Both the position numbers and the translations under genes were made by a program. This document shows positions 1 through 11,890 of a stretch of 64,000 bases of DNA, piece after piece. Position 1 is the stretch's first letter. Every line of letters starts with the position of its first letter. This stretch comes from Zanthoxylum bungeanum (taxonomy: Eukaryota; Streptophyta; Magnoliopsida; Sapindales; Rutaceae), in the NCBI GenBank assembly GCA_019454045.1, contig SKCR01038123.1, forward strand, positions 62,001-126,000. Direction: 5' to 3'. Under the pieces are notes generated by a model that saw nothing but the letters and a program-made list of their open reading frames with translations, did no database searches and was not told the origin of the DNA.

Positions 1-1431
1 GGATGTTATTGGGCCTTTGAGATCCATCAAGATTGGATTTGGAATTCAAGTCTTTAAGGCATATAAATAAGTGTAAATGTTTAATTTAGAATTGAATTAG
101 AATTAATATTGAATACAAATAAATTAGATTTAAAGTTGTAGTTCCATATAATTCAAGAATATGTACTTAAAGTATTTATTCTTAAACGAGTTGCACTCGC
201 ACAAATCAAATCGTTGTTTGAACATTGGATGGTCATTAATTCAAAGATTAATTAATTGGATTAGATTGATTGAATAACATGCTATGTGTGAATACTTGAA
301 TGTGTTGTATGAATAATGTATATCGAATGGATATTAAAAGGGTGAGGACAATTTTGGAAATTATAATAAATTTAGAATTTATTAAATTGGGTCTGCGTGT
401 CTAGCCAATTATCTCCTTATTCTTTGTAATTCTCTTCTCACCAATTCCCCTCAATGTTAATGAGGTTTCTTTGATATATTATTTAATTGGGTAGAAGTTA
501 GAATAGTGCCAGCTGGGGAGAGGAAAGGGAGTGATTTTTTCTAGGAACAATTTGTGAGATATTCATCCGTATATCATTATTAATTTATTTATCGTGCCTT
601 ATTATGCTTTTAGAATGCACGATTAAGGGTGTATGATGAGACCTAATCAAAGATAATTAATTGGTTGCCAATTACGCGAAAAACCCTCAATAAATATTAA
701 GTGTTTTCCTTCCATTGAGAGATTCATTCTCATGATCCAAGATTGACATTGGTTTGTTGGCCAAAGTCAAGACCTTTTTCAATCGAGGATGTGTTTGAAT
801 CATGAAGGCTTTGTTATATATCGCATGCCTTGGGCAAGTTGTAATTTGTTGGCTAAAGTCAAGATCACTTCTTGTTCATTGACATGGATTACGAAGCTTT
901 ACAAAGTCAATGGGTCCCGCTTGACTGGAATCATTAAGCTTGTTGTGCCAAAGCCAAGGCGTAGTTGATTCAGAGGAAAAGGTTAGGCAAATATATTGGA
1001 TATATTGGCATATATATTGTATATATGTTTCGGACTTGGAGGTCCACCTACCGGATCTAGGAATTGGATGAGATCCAATTGATCTTAGAGATCTACCTAG
1101 TTAAATATCATACAACTTGTTGGCCAAAGTCAAAGTTGTGTATTATTTAACGGGATCCTAGCTCACTAGGAAACTAGGTTTCCCGAGTAATCAATAGAGG
1201 TTAGAGGCTCGCAGAATAATAGTAGGAGGCTAGTATTGAATTTGTAATTTCATTCAAATACTTGCCAAATACGCACTTTCAAATTATTTCGTCAAATATA
1301 AATATTTATTAATTGGACTAATATTTTATTATTTTTCTTGTAACAGTTAGACTGTACCCATACATCGTTAATTGAGTAGTTTGACTATTGCAATTAAGGT
1401 GACAGGAAAGAACAATGTCCGAGACATCATC
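1..1431 (+). other. Untranslated leader of copia-A
   Basis: Non-coding, AT-rich sequence between the (missing) primer site and gag. It aligns with the copia-B leader (42506-46482, minus strand) after the solo LTR there is removed. It holds four spaced copies of a motif close to GTTGGCCAAAGTCAAG at 756-771, 848-863, 942-959 and 1119-1135, conserved in number and spacing in copia-B. No long ORF is conserved between the two copies here. Confidence 0.8.
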
Positions 1432-2200
1432 ATGGGTGATAATGTCTTCAACAGCGTAAACTTTTCTGGCTGGGAAATGAGTCTCAGGATTGTCTAGGCA
1501 TCCGAGAATTTACTCTACACTATAGAAAGACCTCTTGGGCCTAAGCCTAGATCTGTTCAGATAGTTGAGCTAGAGCTTTGGAAGACTCATAGCGATGACA
1601 ACTCGACTACTCAATCTATAATGCTTGCTGTTATGACTCAACAATTCCGTCGTCGGAATAATGGATTGGATCCCTATGAGATGATTGCGAAGTTGAATGA
1701 TCTTCATCGATCTAATCTTAGATCGCAGAGATATGAGTTACAGAAGAAGCTATTTCGCGCTCGCATATTAGAGGGTACATCTGTTGAGCACCATGTGTCA
1801 CAGATGATTGCTGAAATCGAACAGCTGGGACAGATGGGCATTGTCTTCGAAGCTGAGACTTCTATAGATTTGATCTTACAGTCTATGCCCGACACTTGTA
1901 GTAGGTTCATCATGAACTATATATGATGAACTAAGACGATACTCTTGGAGAGTTAATGTCCACACTGCGTGAAGCAGAAAAGGAGCTCTTAAATGGTAAG
2001 AAGTGCGAGGCGCACTTTGCTTCAACATCTCAGTCTTCGAGGGCTTGGCCTAAGGCGACTAGAGGTGTAAAGAAGAAGAAGGAGGGCAAGGCCAAATCAT
2101 CAAAACCTTCTGGGAAGGGTAAGGACAAATCCCAAGATATATGTCTGCAGTGCGGGAAGCGGGGTCACTGAAAGCGTGACTGCCGAGAGTACAAGGCACA
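1432..2200 (+). pseudogene. gag: copia-A gag (nucleocapsid/capsid), broken
   Basis: Encodes the remnant of the Gag polyprotein that would form the virus-like particle. The likely start is the ATG at 1432, the same Met codon that opens a conserved stretch in copia-B. Readable blocks include a capsid-like region with 'LLYTIERPLGPKP', then 'LHRSNLRSQRYELQKKLF'-type sequence around 1700-1760, and a lysine-rich tail ending in a CX2CX4HX4C zinc knuckle (CLQCGKRGH...C, about 2143-2184). An in-frame stop interrupts the region near 1495, tandem stops follow at about 1924, the frame then changes, and the residue after the zinc-knuckle His is a stop. It is non-functional. Confidence 0.85.
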
Positions 2201-2201
2201 T

Positions 2202-2519
2202 ATGAAGGAAATCAAAGCGAGGAAGGCACCGGTTTCAGGTATGTTTGTTTTAGAAATAAACATGTCTACTACTAGTTTTAAAAACTGGATTTTTGATTCT
2301 GGTTGTGGTACTCATATATGTACTGATGTGCAAGATCTAAAGATTAGCAGGAGACTGGCCTCAAGGGAGATTGATCTACATATTGGAAATGGGACACGAG
2401 TCACTGTTTTGGGCGTTGGCACTTTTATTTTAGAACTGCCCTTGGGGCATGTACTTAAACTTTCAGACTGTTATATGTACCTAGTTTGACTAGGAATATT
2501 ATCTCTGTATCGTGTTTGA
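2202..2519 (+). pseudogene. pol: copia-A aspartic protease domain, broken
   Basis: Retroviral-type aspartic protease that would cut Gag-Pol. The active-site triad reads D-S-G in 'IFDSGCGTHICTD' (about 2288-2325), the usual form in copia elements. The reading frame is open from 2202 to 2489, then is lost just upstream of integrase. The equivalent in copia-B is at 41731-41468 (minus strand) and keeps the same DSG motif. Confidence 0.8.
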
Positions 2520-2619
2520 CCCAATGCGGGTACACTATTGTATTCTGAAACACTAGGTCTTGTGTTTATAAAGATGATTTTAAGATAGTCCTGTTGATGC
2601 TAATAATGGTCTTTATATT

Positions 2620-3893
2620 TTGAATATAAATAAATCTCAAACATATAATATAACAAACAAAAGGCTTAAAATAAGTAACAAAGTTGAAACTTATATGTGG
2701 CATTGTCGTCTGGGATATATTAACAAGACTCGTATATCCACACTTTCGAAGAGCGGGTACTTGGACGGATTTGATCCAAATTCATATGACGTCTGCGAAT
2801 CTTTCTTATTAGGTAAAATGCCTAAATCACCTTTTAGCGGTAAAGGTGTACATTCCACCGAATTATTAGCCCTCGTTCATAGTGAAGTATGTGGGCCCAT
2901 GTCTATCCAGGTTAGAGGTGGATATGAATACTTCGTAACCTTTACGGATGATACATCGCATTATAGTTATGTGTATCTTATGAGACACAACTCGGAAACC
3001 TTTGAGAAATTCAAAGAGTTTCGACACGAAGTAGAAAAACAGACCGGTAAAAGTATTAAGACATTACGGTCGGACCGTGGTGGAGAATACTTGAGCAATG
3101 AGTTTTTTAATTACTTGAAAGAGTATGGTATTCTTTCACAATGGACTCCTCCCGAAACACCTCATTTAAATGGTGTGTCCGAAAGGAGAAACCGAACTTT
3201 ATTGGATATGGTAAGGTCTATGATGAGTCGCACAGAGTTATCTATTTCCTTTTGGGGATATGCATTAAACAGTGCAATACTTATTTTGAATAAGGTTCCG
3301 TCAAAGTTTGTTCAACAAACTCCGTATGAGATATGGACAGGAAAGAAACCGGGTTTCTCATTCCTAAAGATTTGGGGATGCTGGGCATATGTTAAATATT
3401 GGAAGGTACCAAACTAGGACCCAAATCGGATAAATGCCTATTTGTAGGTTATCTTAGGGAAACCAATGGATATTACTTTTACAACCCACAAGAGAACAAA
3501 GAATTTATTGCTCTACATGCATTTTTCCTTGAGAGGGAATTCCTTAATGCAGTGGTTAGTGGGAGGAAAGTAGAACTCGATGAAAATCGGAGTGATACTG
3601 TTCCTGGAACAGAATCCTTAACGGAACAAGAACAGTTCATCATGGGTGAAACTGTACCACAACCTTCGAATACACAAGAACCGCGTAGGTCGGAGAGAGT
3701 CAGAAGCCAACATGAGAGGTATGGGTTTCTGATCTCACCTCATGTGGATATCAATCTTATTGAGGAAGACGAACCGGCTACGTATGAGGAAGTGATACAA
3801 GATATCGACTCCGCTTTATGGCAAGAAGCCATGAAGTCCGAAATGGATTCCATGTACACTAACCAAGTTTGGACACTGGTGGATACACCATAA
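2620..3893 (+). pseudogene. pol: copia-A integrase, mostly readable but damaged
   Basis: Integrase inserts the cDNA into the host chromosome. The zinc-binding region (from about 2700) and the catalytic core are easy to follow, with 'LRSDRGGEY' around 3067 for the second Asp. Two signature residues differ from copia-B: the second zinc His is Tyr (RLGYIN against RLGHIN) and the second Cys of C-E-S-C is Phe. The first catalytic Asp (HSDVCGP in copia-B) is Glu here. One frameshift near 3400 splits the domain from the C-terminal 'KCLFVGY' region (3399-3893). Loss of zinc and catalytic residues means no activity. Confidence 0.85.
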
Positions 3894-4580
3894 GGCGTAA
3901 AGCCTATTGGTTGCAAGTGAATCTTCAAGAAGAAGACCGATATAGATGGAAACATACAAACGTACAAAGCTAGGCTTATAGCGAAAATGTATCGTCAACG
4001 ATATGGTGTCGATTACGATGAAACGTTTTCACCAGTAGCCATGATTAAATCCATTCGGATTATGCTTGCTATTACTGTATATTTCGATTACGAGATATGG
4101 CAGATGGACGTCAAAATCACTTTCCTTAACGGAAACCTTTTGGAGGATGTTTATATGCAATAGTCTGATGGTTTTATCGCACCAAAACTTGCAAACAAGG
4201 TTTGTAAGTTAAATCGATCCATTTATGGATTGAAGCAAGCATTGCGTTCTTGGAACCAACATTTTGATAAGATCATCAAAGAATATGATTTCATTAAAAA
4301 TGAGGACGACCCTTGTGTATATAAGAAGGTTAGTGAGAGTGCACTGACATTCATTGTCCTTTATATTGATGATGTATTGCTTATGGGCAATGACATTCCC
4401 ATACTACAATAGGTGAAAGCTTGCCTTTTATTAAAATTCTATATGAACGATCTGGGAGAAGCAGCCTATATTCTAGGAATAAAGATCTACCGGGATAGAT
4501 CTATAAAGCTACTTGAACTCTCCCAGAGCACATACATTGATAAAGTGTTGAAGCGATTCAACATGGATCAGTCCAAGAGA
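3780..4580 (+). pseudogene. pol: copia-A reverse transcriptase, broken
   Basis: Copia-type reverse transcriptase. Recognisable blocks run from 'ALWQEAMKSEMDSMYTNQVW' to the catalytic box, which reads Y-I-D-D at 4363-4374 (YVDD in copia-B). Stops interrupt it at 3891-3893, within the next 40 codons, near 4161 and at about 4410. It overlaps the tail of the integrase entry because no protease cleavage boundary can be seen. Confidence 0.85.
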
Positions 4581-5290
4581 TGACTGTTGCCAGTGTCATA
4601 TGGCGTCACTCTATCTAAGGACATGTGTCCTAAAACTCAAGATGAGAGAGACAACATGAGTCAGATCCCGTTCGCTTCGGCAGTCGGATCGATCATGTAT
4701 GTCATGATATGTATGCGACCTGATGTCTCGTATGCTTTGAGCATGTCTAGTCGATATCAGGCCGATCCAGATGATGGTCACTAGATGGCGGTTAAGAATA
4801 TCCTTAAGTATCTTAGACGAAATAATGATGCTTTCTCAATCTATGGAGATGGAGAACTTGAGGTAACTGGGTATACCGATGCAAGTTTCCAAACCGATAA
4901 ATATGACTCTAAGTCATAATTCGGTTACATATTTTATTTGAACAATGGAGTAGTAAGCTGGAAATCTTCCAAGTAAGAGACTGTTTTCGATTCACCAACA
5001 GAAGCGGAGTACATTGCTGCAGCTGAAGTAGTAAAAGAGGCAGTTTGGATCCGTAAATTCCTAATTGGATTAGGAGTAGTTCCGTTAGCAGCTGAGCCCG
5101 TTACATTGTATTGTGACAATAACATGGCTATAGCACAGGCGAAAAAACCGCGGTCTCATCAACGATCCAAGCATGTTCTTCGACGTTTCATCTGATTCGT
5201 GAGATCATACATCGTGGCGATGTGAAGATCGAGAAGGTCGCATCGGATGATAACATTGTAAATCCACTGACGAAAGCTATTTCACAGTAA
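4581..5290 (+). pseudogene. pol: copia-A RNase H domain, broken
   Basis: RNase H would degrade the RNA template during cDNA synthesis. The block 'ASAVGSIMYVMICMRPDVSYAL' type sequence (about 4660-4740), the 'GYTDASF' block (about 4869) and 'SPTEAEYIAA' (about 4995) are typical of the C-terminus of copia pol. Stops occur at about 4784, 4918 and 4975. The polypurine tract AAGTAGGAGAT (5351-5361) lies directly before the 3' LTR. Confidence 0.82.
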
Positions 5291-5361
5291 AAGTTTGAGC
5301 AACATGTATATAGTTCAGGTGTTAGATGCTTGAGTGACTGGATATAGGCCAAGTAGGAGAT

Positions 5362-7286
5362 TGTTAGACAATTATGACCTATAACATCACTATTTGTAAA
5401 AGACATTATGGTTTTTGTACAAATTAACTATGTGACTATGGAAATTGTTATTTTATCATTTTGTAATTGGATTACTTAAATATAAAGTGATAAAAGTCCT
5501 TATGATTAGTTCCGGATTATAATATATGAGACAATATTAATCTACTAAGGTTTAATCATTAAACATCCTTAGTCGTAGTATTATCGAGATTGGACATCGA
5601 TAATGCAGAATAGACTAGTATTGCACTTGTGCACGTTGTGGGAGCATAACGACATAGTTCTCATATATTTAAGTATTGGATGCTTATGCAAGTGTGATAG
5701 GAGGTTGTGTTTACCGATGGTACGAAAATAGCTTCGCTTCGGATAAGCCCCACGGAATCCCATTGGTTATATGCCAATTTGTCTATGGGAATCCGATTTA
5801 GAGTAGGTGTATTTGGTCTACCTGAGACTTGCATCGCTAATACTTGCGACAGTCATTATGCTTTAGTCTTGGTCGTCCGTGACTTTAACAGGTTTTGTAT
5901 ACGCCTCTTCTGGGCTTATTGAGAATCGTAGAGTATTGGGTGTGATGTCAAGATGGAAGTATCACTTCAGTGATATGAAGATGATGATCATGCAGGGATA
6001 TAAAACTGGTACTCTAATGTGTTACAACCATCGGGATAATGTTACAACGTCATGATTATCCGGTTAAAGAGACAAGTTCCTTGTGATCCGATATATGCTT
6101 CGTACGGGGCAAACACTACTACAGCCCCAGGCCTTGCATGTGACATCTGATACTGGATCGCTATATGCAATACTACGTATACTACGCCTGACAAAGATTG
6201 TATATTCCATTAAGAATATATCTGGAGAATTGGGTAGGCACGGTGCTTTGCTAAAAGCCAACCATGTCTTGTAAAGCGGTAAGCATGTGGTACAGGTACG
6301 CACTTAATCGGATAGTCCGATAATCGAATTTACTGCCAATATATCTAGGGGTCTCTTGGGTCGCTTCCCAAAGATTCACCGATGACAGTTGACTCGAATT
6401 AGAATTAATATGGGATTAATTAAGAGAGAGAAAATTAATCTGGGATTAATGGAGGTATTATTTAATCTGGGATTAAATGTGTTCGGAAGAGAGAGAACGC
6501 GATTAATTTGGAATTAATTGGTAAAATAAATTTAATAGTTAAATTTGATTTTTCTATTTAATTTATTCATATTGGCTAAAATTAATATATCGGATATATT
6601 AATTGGAATTAGATTTCAATACGAAATTAAAGTCGGACTTTAATACGTACGAACGAATTAATTTAGAATTAATTCATAAACGGTATTCGAAATATATTTA
6701 CGAGGCATCGTTATTTAATTAAATTAGATTTAATTATTTAGCGACGAAAATTCATTTAATTGGATTAAACGGATCCGAGCCGCGGTAAACATTCGTATAA
6801 ATCATTTGAATTTTGAATTCAAAAGTGAGGCCCACTTCACATGTGGTAATTGGGAGAGTGGTTGGTATTTATGCCAAACCACCCAATTCCCAACCACTTG
6901 GTTTTGGTTTTGGTAAAATCAAAAACCCAACAATGTTGTTTAGGTGAAAATGGTAAATGGCTTTTTACTAAAATCTATCTCTCTCATCCAAACACATAAC
7001 ACACAAAACTCACAAACCTAAATCTATGAAACGGGCATGAACCTCTCTTGTTCTTCTATTTGATTTTGTTGTAAAATCAAACAAACTAGCACTTCAAGGA
7101 GTCTTCTAATGTGATAGGGAAACAACTTCAAGAGTTGGAATCAACACTTAAAGCTTGGAGCTTCAAGAACACACCAAATTTTTGAAAGTCTAATCCAATC
7201 CTTGTAAGTCATTTCGTAACTTTTAATGATCTTAATCACTCATAATATTGCTTAATAGATCCTGACATGTTGTAGGAACACTAACA
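5362..7286 (+). repeat. 3' LTR of copia-A (1925 bp)
   Basis: Starts TGTTAG directly after the polypurine tract and ends CTAACA, so the ends are inverted repeats of each other. Length and sequence order match both copia-B LTRs (1921 and 1919 bp). The second half of U3 holds clustered quasi-palindromes of the form TTAATCTGGGATTAAT (about 6405-6500). No ORF in it is conserved. Confidence 0.88.
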
Positions 7287-8479
7287 AGATTTATTTTTAA
7301 TGACAAAGGTATAGAAAATTAATCCCTAAGCTAAGCACCCAAATTTGGTGAATTTAAACTTTGGATAAATTATGGATTTTGAAGTTTATATGATGATAAA
7401 ATAAAGGTGTTGGATGATAATTAAGTATAAATGATTGAGTTGTGTTGATGGTTGAAGATAAGAATTGTGAGACTAAACTTATATATTAAAGTTATTAAGT
7501 TTTGAGGTTTAAATCTTTGTGAGGAAATTGAATGTATTAAAGTTGGGTATTTATGAATTAATGAATTCAATTATGTAGTATTGTATGTTATATGATGTTT
7601 TGAGTAATGATTTTGTTATGGGAATGTTTGAGCTTGTGTGGGATTGAATTTGGGAAGAGCTAAATTCTGTAAAGACAGTTTCTGTCTCGTCCCTAACATG
7701 TTATATTTGGTCGCTTCTAACTCAAGTTTTATCTGCCCGATTGGTAAACCGTAGAATTCTGAGAACTAGACACATAGAGGAGTAACATATCCAAATTTCA
7801 AAATTTTTGGACTTAAGATGAGACCAGACCGAATTTTTGAAGTCAGGCTATCTGCTGCCACTGTGCCCAGTTTTTCCAGCCGCACAACCCCCAAACTTCA
7901 GTGCATAACTTGAGTTCTAGGAATCTAAACTGAGATCTGTAAAAGAAAACATAAAGTAGACACATAAACGAGTATTTATTAAAATTTCAGCCCCAAATTC
8001 AGTTCCGATTTGGCGCACCACATTTTCAAAAGCAGTGTTGGCGCATTGAAATTTTCTGGATAGATGGCAGAATATGAAGTTTTGTGAAGTATCTTGTGAA
8101 ATCCTCAAACGAGCATAATAAGAATTATCAGACCAAACTAAAATGTCAGTAACATAGTGGGTATGAGTTAAAATGAATAATGAACAAATTTTGTTAAGAA
8201 AGAATATAATTCGTAACTTTGGTACTAACAAATTTTGCTAATTCTAGATTTTCTCCATGAGATACGATTTTGCCACCATTGCAAGGAGCCATTAGTAAGT
8301 TCCGAACCAGTGAGTTGACACTCTCACTTTTACTTATTTTTCATTTCGCACTCGAGATTAGACTTACTTAGCCAAGTTTGTTTTCATATTATTTATGAAT
8401 TAGCATGTTTTGGAAAAAATATTTTAGAAATAGATATTTTTCAGAATGATTTTATGTTTTTAGGGGTATTATAGGAGCT
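7287..8479. other. Unassigned LTR-like sequence between copia-A and Ogre-1
   Basis: AT-rich, non-coding. It reads like gypsy LTR sequence in the + direction (for example the stretch around 8280-8330 with a CAGTGAGTTGACACTC motif), but I see no termini, primer site or second copy in the window. It is probably the element into which copia-A inserted. Confidence 0.3.
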
Positions 8480-9076
8480 TATATTTTTGCATGAAAGCTC
8501 GATGATGATCCTTGTTTGGAGGCATTACCCGATAAGTTGTGGAAGTTGCGGGAAACTGATGTCGGAAGGGAAAATTCAAAAAATAAGTACGTCATTAGAT
8601 TTAATTCATATGTTCACTGCATGTGTGTTCGTCCATCATTCGAAAAGACGTTCAAATGGTAAACAGATTGCAGACGTTTGTGTAGCATCTGGAAATACAT
8701 TTGAACAATCATCTATATTTCCGTTTTAATGTTAGCCACGTCCAAGCCTACCAAAGAACCAAGCCACGCCCAAGCCCACCAAAGAACCAAGCCACACACC
8801 CAAGGCCCACCAAATCCCATCAAAAAAATTCAACACATTAAACACATGTCTAAATTAAATCAAATCAAAACAAATCACCTTCCCAATCTAAATAAATCAC
8901 CTTCCCAATTACCAAAGATCTAAATCCAATCAAATCCAATCACCTACCAAAATAAAGATATCCCCCACCAAAATTACACAAATTTATTTCCCTAAATAAT
9001 TTAATTAAATATATCCCCTTAATTGTGATTTGCTTCCTTTTGAAATCCCATACAAGGAAACCCTAAGATTCACTAT

Positions 9077-9085
9077 TATATAAAG
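9077..9085 (+). promoter_or_regulatory. Candidate TATA box of the Ogre-1 LTR
   Basis: TATATAAAG about 600 bp into the LTR, in the same LTR region as TATAAAAAG in Ogre-2 (60291). Transcription would start some 30 bp downstream. The call rests on sequence and shared position only. Confidence 0.5.
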
Positions 9086-9638
9086 AAAACACAAAAAACC
9101 CTAAGGGACTCTCTGCTCTCTCCTTCACTCGGCAACTCTAATAAAAAGGAAAAAAAACCTGCCCCCCTCACAATACAAATCCTCACACACAGCCATCCTA
9201 GATACATGCACATCCCTCACTCACGGCAAAACAAACAAACCAAATAACCACAAACAAAGTTTCCTCCAAACTGAACACACAACAACCTTCCTCAACTAAA
9301 CAAACTTAACCATTCAATCAACGAAAATCAACTCACGAAACAGTGCCCTGTAGCAACTAAAAATAGTCCAAAACAGCCTCAAAAATACCCCATAACCGTG
9401 ACCCAATACACCCCAAACCAATCCCAAAAATCGACCCCAGAACAGCAGTAAAACAGTACGAAAACAGAGAAGAAAAACAGCAGAAATAATAGTCTAAAGT
9501 AGCGGCAAACCAGAAAAATAACGGAGCTTTAACCCTTCCGGCTACAACGTAACACACTCCCGAGAAGTAACTTAAAAGGTAAAACCCGAGGGCACCATTT
9601 ATTGTATTTTATTTTGTAGCTTTGGCCAGGGCATGGTC

Positions 9639-10578
9639 GGTTGGACGTGAAATATGACCAATCGGGTGTGCGAGGTCCTATATCAAAAACGTCCGAATTC
9701 TGGTCTTATCTTTTTATTATATTGTTATTTATTTGTCGCACATTTACTTTGTACTATTAGCCTTTAATTTTCAGTCATTTATCTTCCTTTAATGTTTCGC
9801 ACTTAGTTTATTATTTATCGTTTCCGTTATGTATTGTTATTTCATCACATGCATTTCATGTATACATTGGGTTAATGATTGCATTATGTTAAATGGTCGG
9901 TGCTACCTCTTGCGGTATATTGGCTGGAAACCCATACGTAAATTCCCTAGCCAAATCTGAATGGACGGTATTGCGGTCTGTACTTGGGATACAACTCCAC
10001 GTGCCGCTTGAGAAACTTTCAAGCACATGTTATATTGTGTGATTTAAATTTATGTTTATTATTCAGCTATTTATTTTCTATGCATTGTTTCTTCGTCATA
10101 GCATTGTAATCTAGTGTGCATGGGCTAATAATGTGAGGGTAATGGTCCTCTATTCGAGGAAAATGCCTAAAGGATACATTTACCTCAATATTTTGTCGCG
10201 CCGGACAAAGTACGTTTGATTGAACGTGAAATTTGTTCAATCGGACATACAAGGTCCCATATCATTACTTTGTTTATTCATACATTGTTTCTGGATGTGC
10301 ATGGGTTAATCATGTGGGGTAAAGGTCCTCTATTCGAGGGAAATGCCTAAAGGCTATCTTTACCATGATGTTTTACCGCGCTTCTTTTCATTATTTCGTT
10401 ATTTACCTTTTGCATATCGTTACTTTACTTATTCATGCATTGTTACTTAATGCACATGGGCTAATCATATAGCTTAAAGGTCCATATTTTGAGGGGAAAA
10501 GCCAAAAGGCTACCTTTACCACGATGTTTTGCCGCGCCGGATGAAGTATGCTTGAGTGAATGTGAAATACGTTCAGTC
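9639..10578 (+). repeat. Three 25-nt hairpins with a constant loop in the Ogre-1 LTR
   Basis: Units at 9639-9663, 10218-10242 and 10554-10578. Each has 8-nt arms around a 9-nt loop of the form GTGAAATNN. Arms are GGTTGGAC/GACCAATC, GATTGAAC/GTTCAATC and GAGTGAAT/GTTCAGTC. The middle unit is a perfect stem; the others have one mismatch each plus a G-T pair. The arms differ between units in a way that largely preserves pairing. Confidence 0.6.
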
Positions 10579-10864
10579 GAGCTTACGAAGACCTATATAG
10601 ATGTTGGCCTTGGTCGTATCTCTTTTATTGTCTTGTTATTTACCTTCATTGGTTGTTATGTTTTCATTCTTCAATTTACATTCATGTTGCATCAATGTTT
10701 GAGTGTTGCCTCTTGTGGTATATCAGATGGAAACCCAGACATAAATTCCGTAACCAAATCCGAATGGACGGTAGTGCGGTCTGTACTTGGGATATAACTC
10801 TACGTACCACTTGAGAAGTACTCACACAAACGTTTACGTCATTTTAAGTACCTTTTGGTAACCT

Positions 10865-11226
10865 CGTTCGAACGCATTATCAAGCGCTACACGAACGCAT
10901 ACATTTTGTTCCAGTCCGTTCGAACGCGTTTCTGGATGCTATACGAACGTGCACATTCTATCTCATTTTTGTTTGAATGCGTTTCCGGACGTTACACGAA
11001 CATGTGTATTCTACCTCAGTCCATTCGAATGTGTTTACAAATGCTACTCGAATGTGCATGCATTCTGTTTTACCATGCATCGGGTCTTATCTCGTTCGAA
11101 CGTGTTTACAAATGCTATTCGAACGTGCATACATTCTATTTTACCATGCATCAGGTCTTGTCCCGTTCGAACGCGTTCCCGAATGCTATATAAACACGAA
11201 CATTCTGTCTCATTATCGTTCGAACG
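10865..11226. repeat. Array of the palindrome CGTTCGAACG in the Ogre-1 LTR
   Basis: Five perfect copies at 10865, 10917, 11093, 11164 and 11217, with two degenerate ones at 10970 and 11022. Spacing is 52-53 bp or 71 bp. A related second motif (ACGAACG/TCGAACGTGCA) lies in most units. A separate pair of about 60 bp direct repeats follows at roughly 11250-11360. The array is absent from the Ogre-2 LTR. Confidence 0.75.
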
Positions 11227-11871
11227 TGTTATCAAACGCTCCATTAACGTACATGCAGTGGGTTGACTTCTTTTCCTCATATTTCATGCATGTTTGCTTA
11301 TTCAAACGTACATGCAGTGGGTCGACTTCTTTTCCTCATATTTCGTGCATGTTTTCTTATTTAAGTCATTTCTTTCGCATTACATAATTAACCATATCAT
11401 TTCATTATTGACGCTTTTACCGTATTTAATTATTTATATATCCGTATTTATTTATTTGATATATTCACGAGATTGTGTCCTCACTTTTATTATTATACCT
11501 TCATGGTTGTTATTAGTTATATTTTTGTGCTTCATCATTTAATACATTTATGAATTATGCATTTTGCATTCATTTTTTATTTATGATTATGGGTGTGCAA
11601 TCTTGTATGTTGATTATGTTATCTTGCATGTTACGTAAGACCTGGTTATACTATTGCTTAAATCTTCTCATTGCATTTGGCATAAGTAAGGGACGATTCT
11701 GAAACCAACGGTTTGAGGTCTTCCATTGGGAGGGGTGAGTGCGGCCTTAAATCATTTCCCAGTTCACACTAGGTAGCAACTCCAATTTATTTCTCTGGTT
11801 TAGTCCCCCACAGGCTATTCCGTACTCCTGACCTGGACAGCGTCGTCCACTTCTATACCTCATCTGCAGTC

Positions 11872-11890
11872 TGGTGACTCCACTGGGGAT
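11872..11890 (+). other. Primer binding site of Ogre-1 (tRNA-Arg)
   Basis: TGGTGACTCCACTGGGGAT, three bases after the LTR end. It differs at two positions from the complement of the 3' end of plant tRNA-Arg(ACG), the primer known for Ogre elements. Minus-strand cDNA synthesis would start here. Confidence 0.75.

Larger units (their letters stand above)
1..7286 (+). mobile_element. Copia-A: 3' part of a decayed Ty1/copia retrotransposon
   Basis: The window opens inside the untranslated leader; the 5' LTR and primer site lie outside. The order leader, gag, protease, integrase, reverse transcriptase, RNase H, polypurine tract, 3' LTR is the Ty1/copia (Pseudoviridae) order. Boundaries come from comparison with the related - strand copy at 36651-48420 (copia-B), which aligns along its whole length, leader included. 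The 3' LTR runs from TGTTAG at 5362 to CTAACA at 7286. Coding parts carry many stops and frame changes, so this copy is dead. The predicted target duplication AGATT (7287-7291) cannot be checked because the other flank is missing. Confidence 0.92.
8480..11868 (+). repeat. 5' LTR of Ogre-1 (about 3.39 kb)
   Basis: The left end (TATATTTTTGCATG at 8480) aligns with the TGTATTTTTGCATG start of Ogre-2, so TG has become TA. The right end is the CA at 11868, three bases before the primer site. It is about 860 bp longer than the Ogre-2 LTR because of internal repeats: a roughly 125 bp pair (about 9899-10024 and 10703-10830), a block repeated three times starting near 10115, 10296 and 10452, and an array around CGTTCGAACG at 10865-11226. 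Ogre-2 has one copy of the 125 bp block (61631-61765). Confidence 0.8.

Noticed and set aside
8729..8923. Pro/His/Lys-rich ORF in the Ogre-1 LTR
   Set aside because: Low-complexity C-rich LTR sequence, not preserved in Ogre-2.
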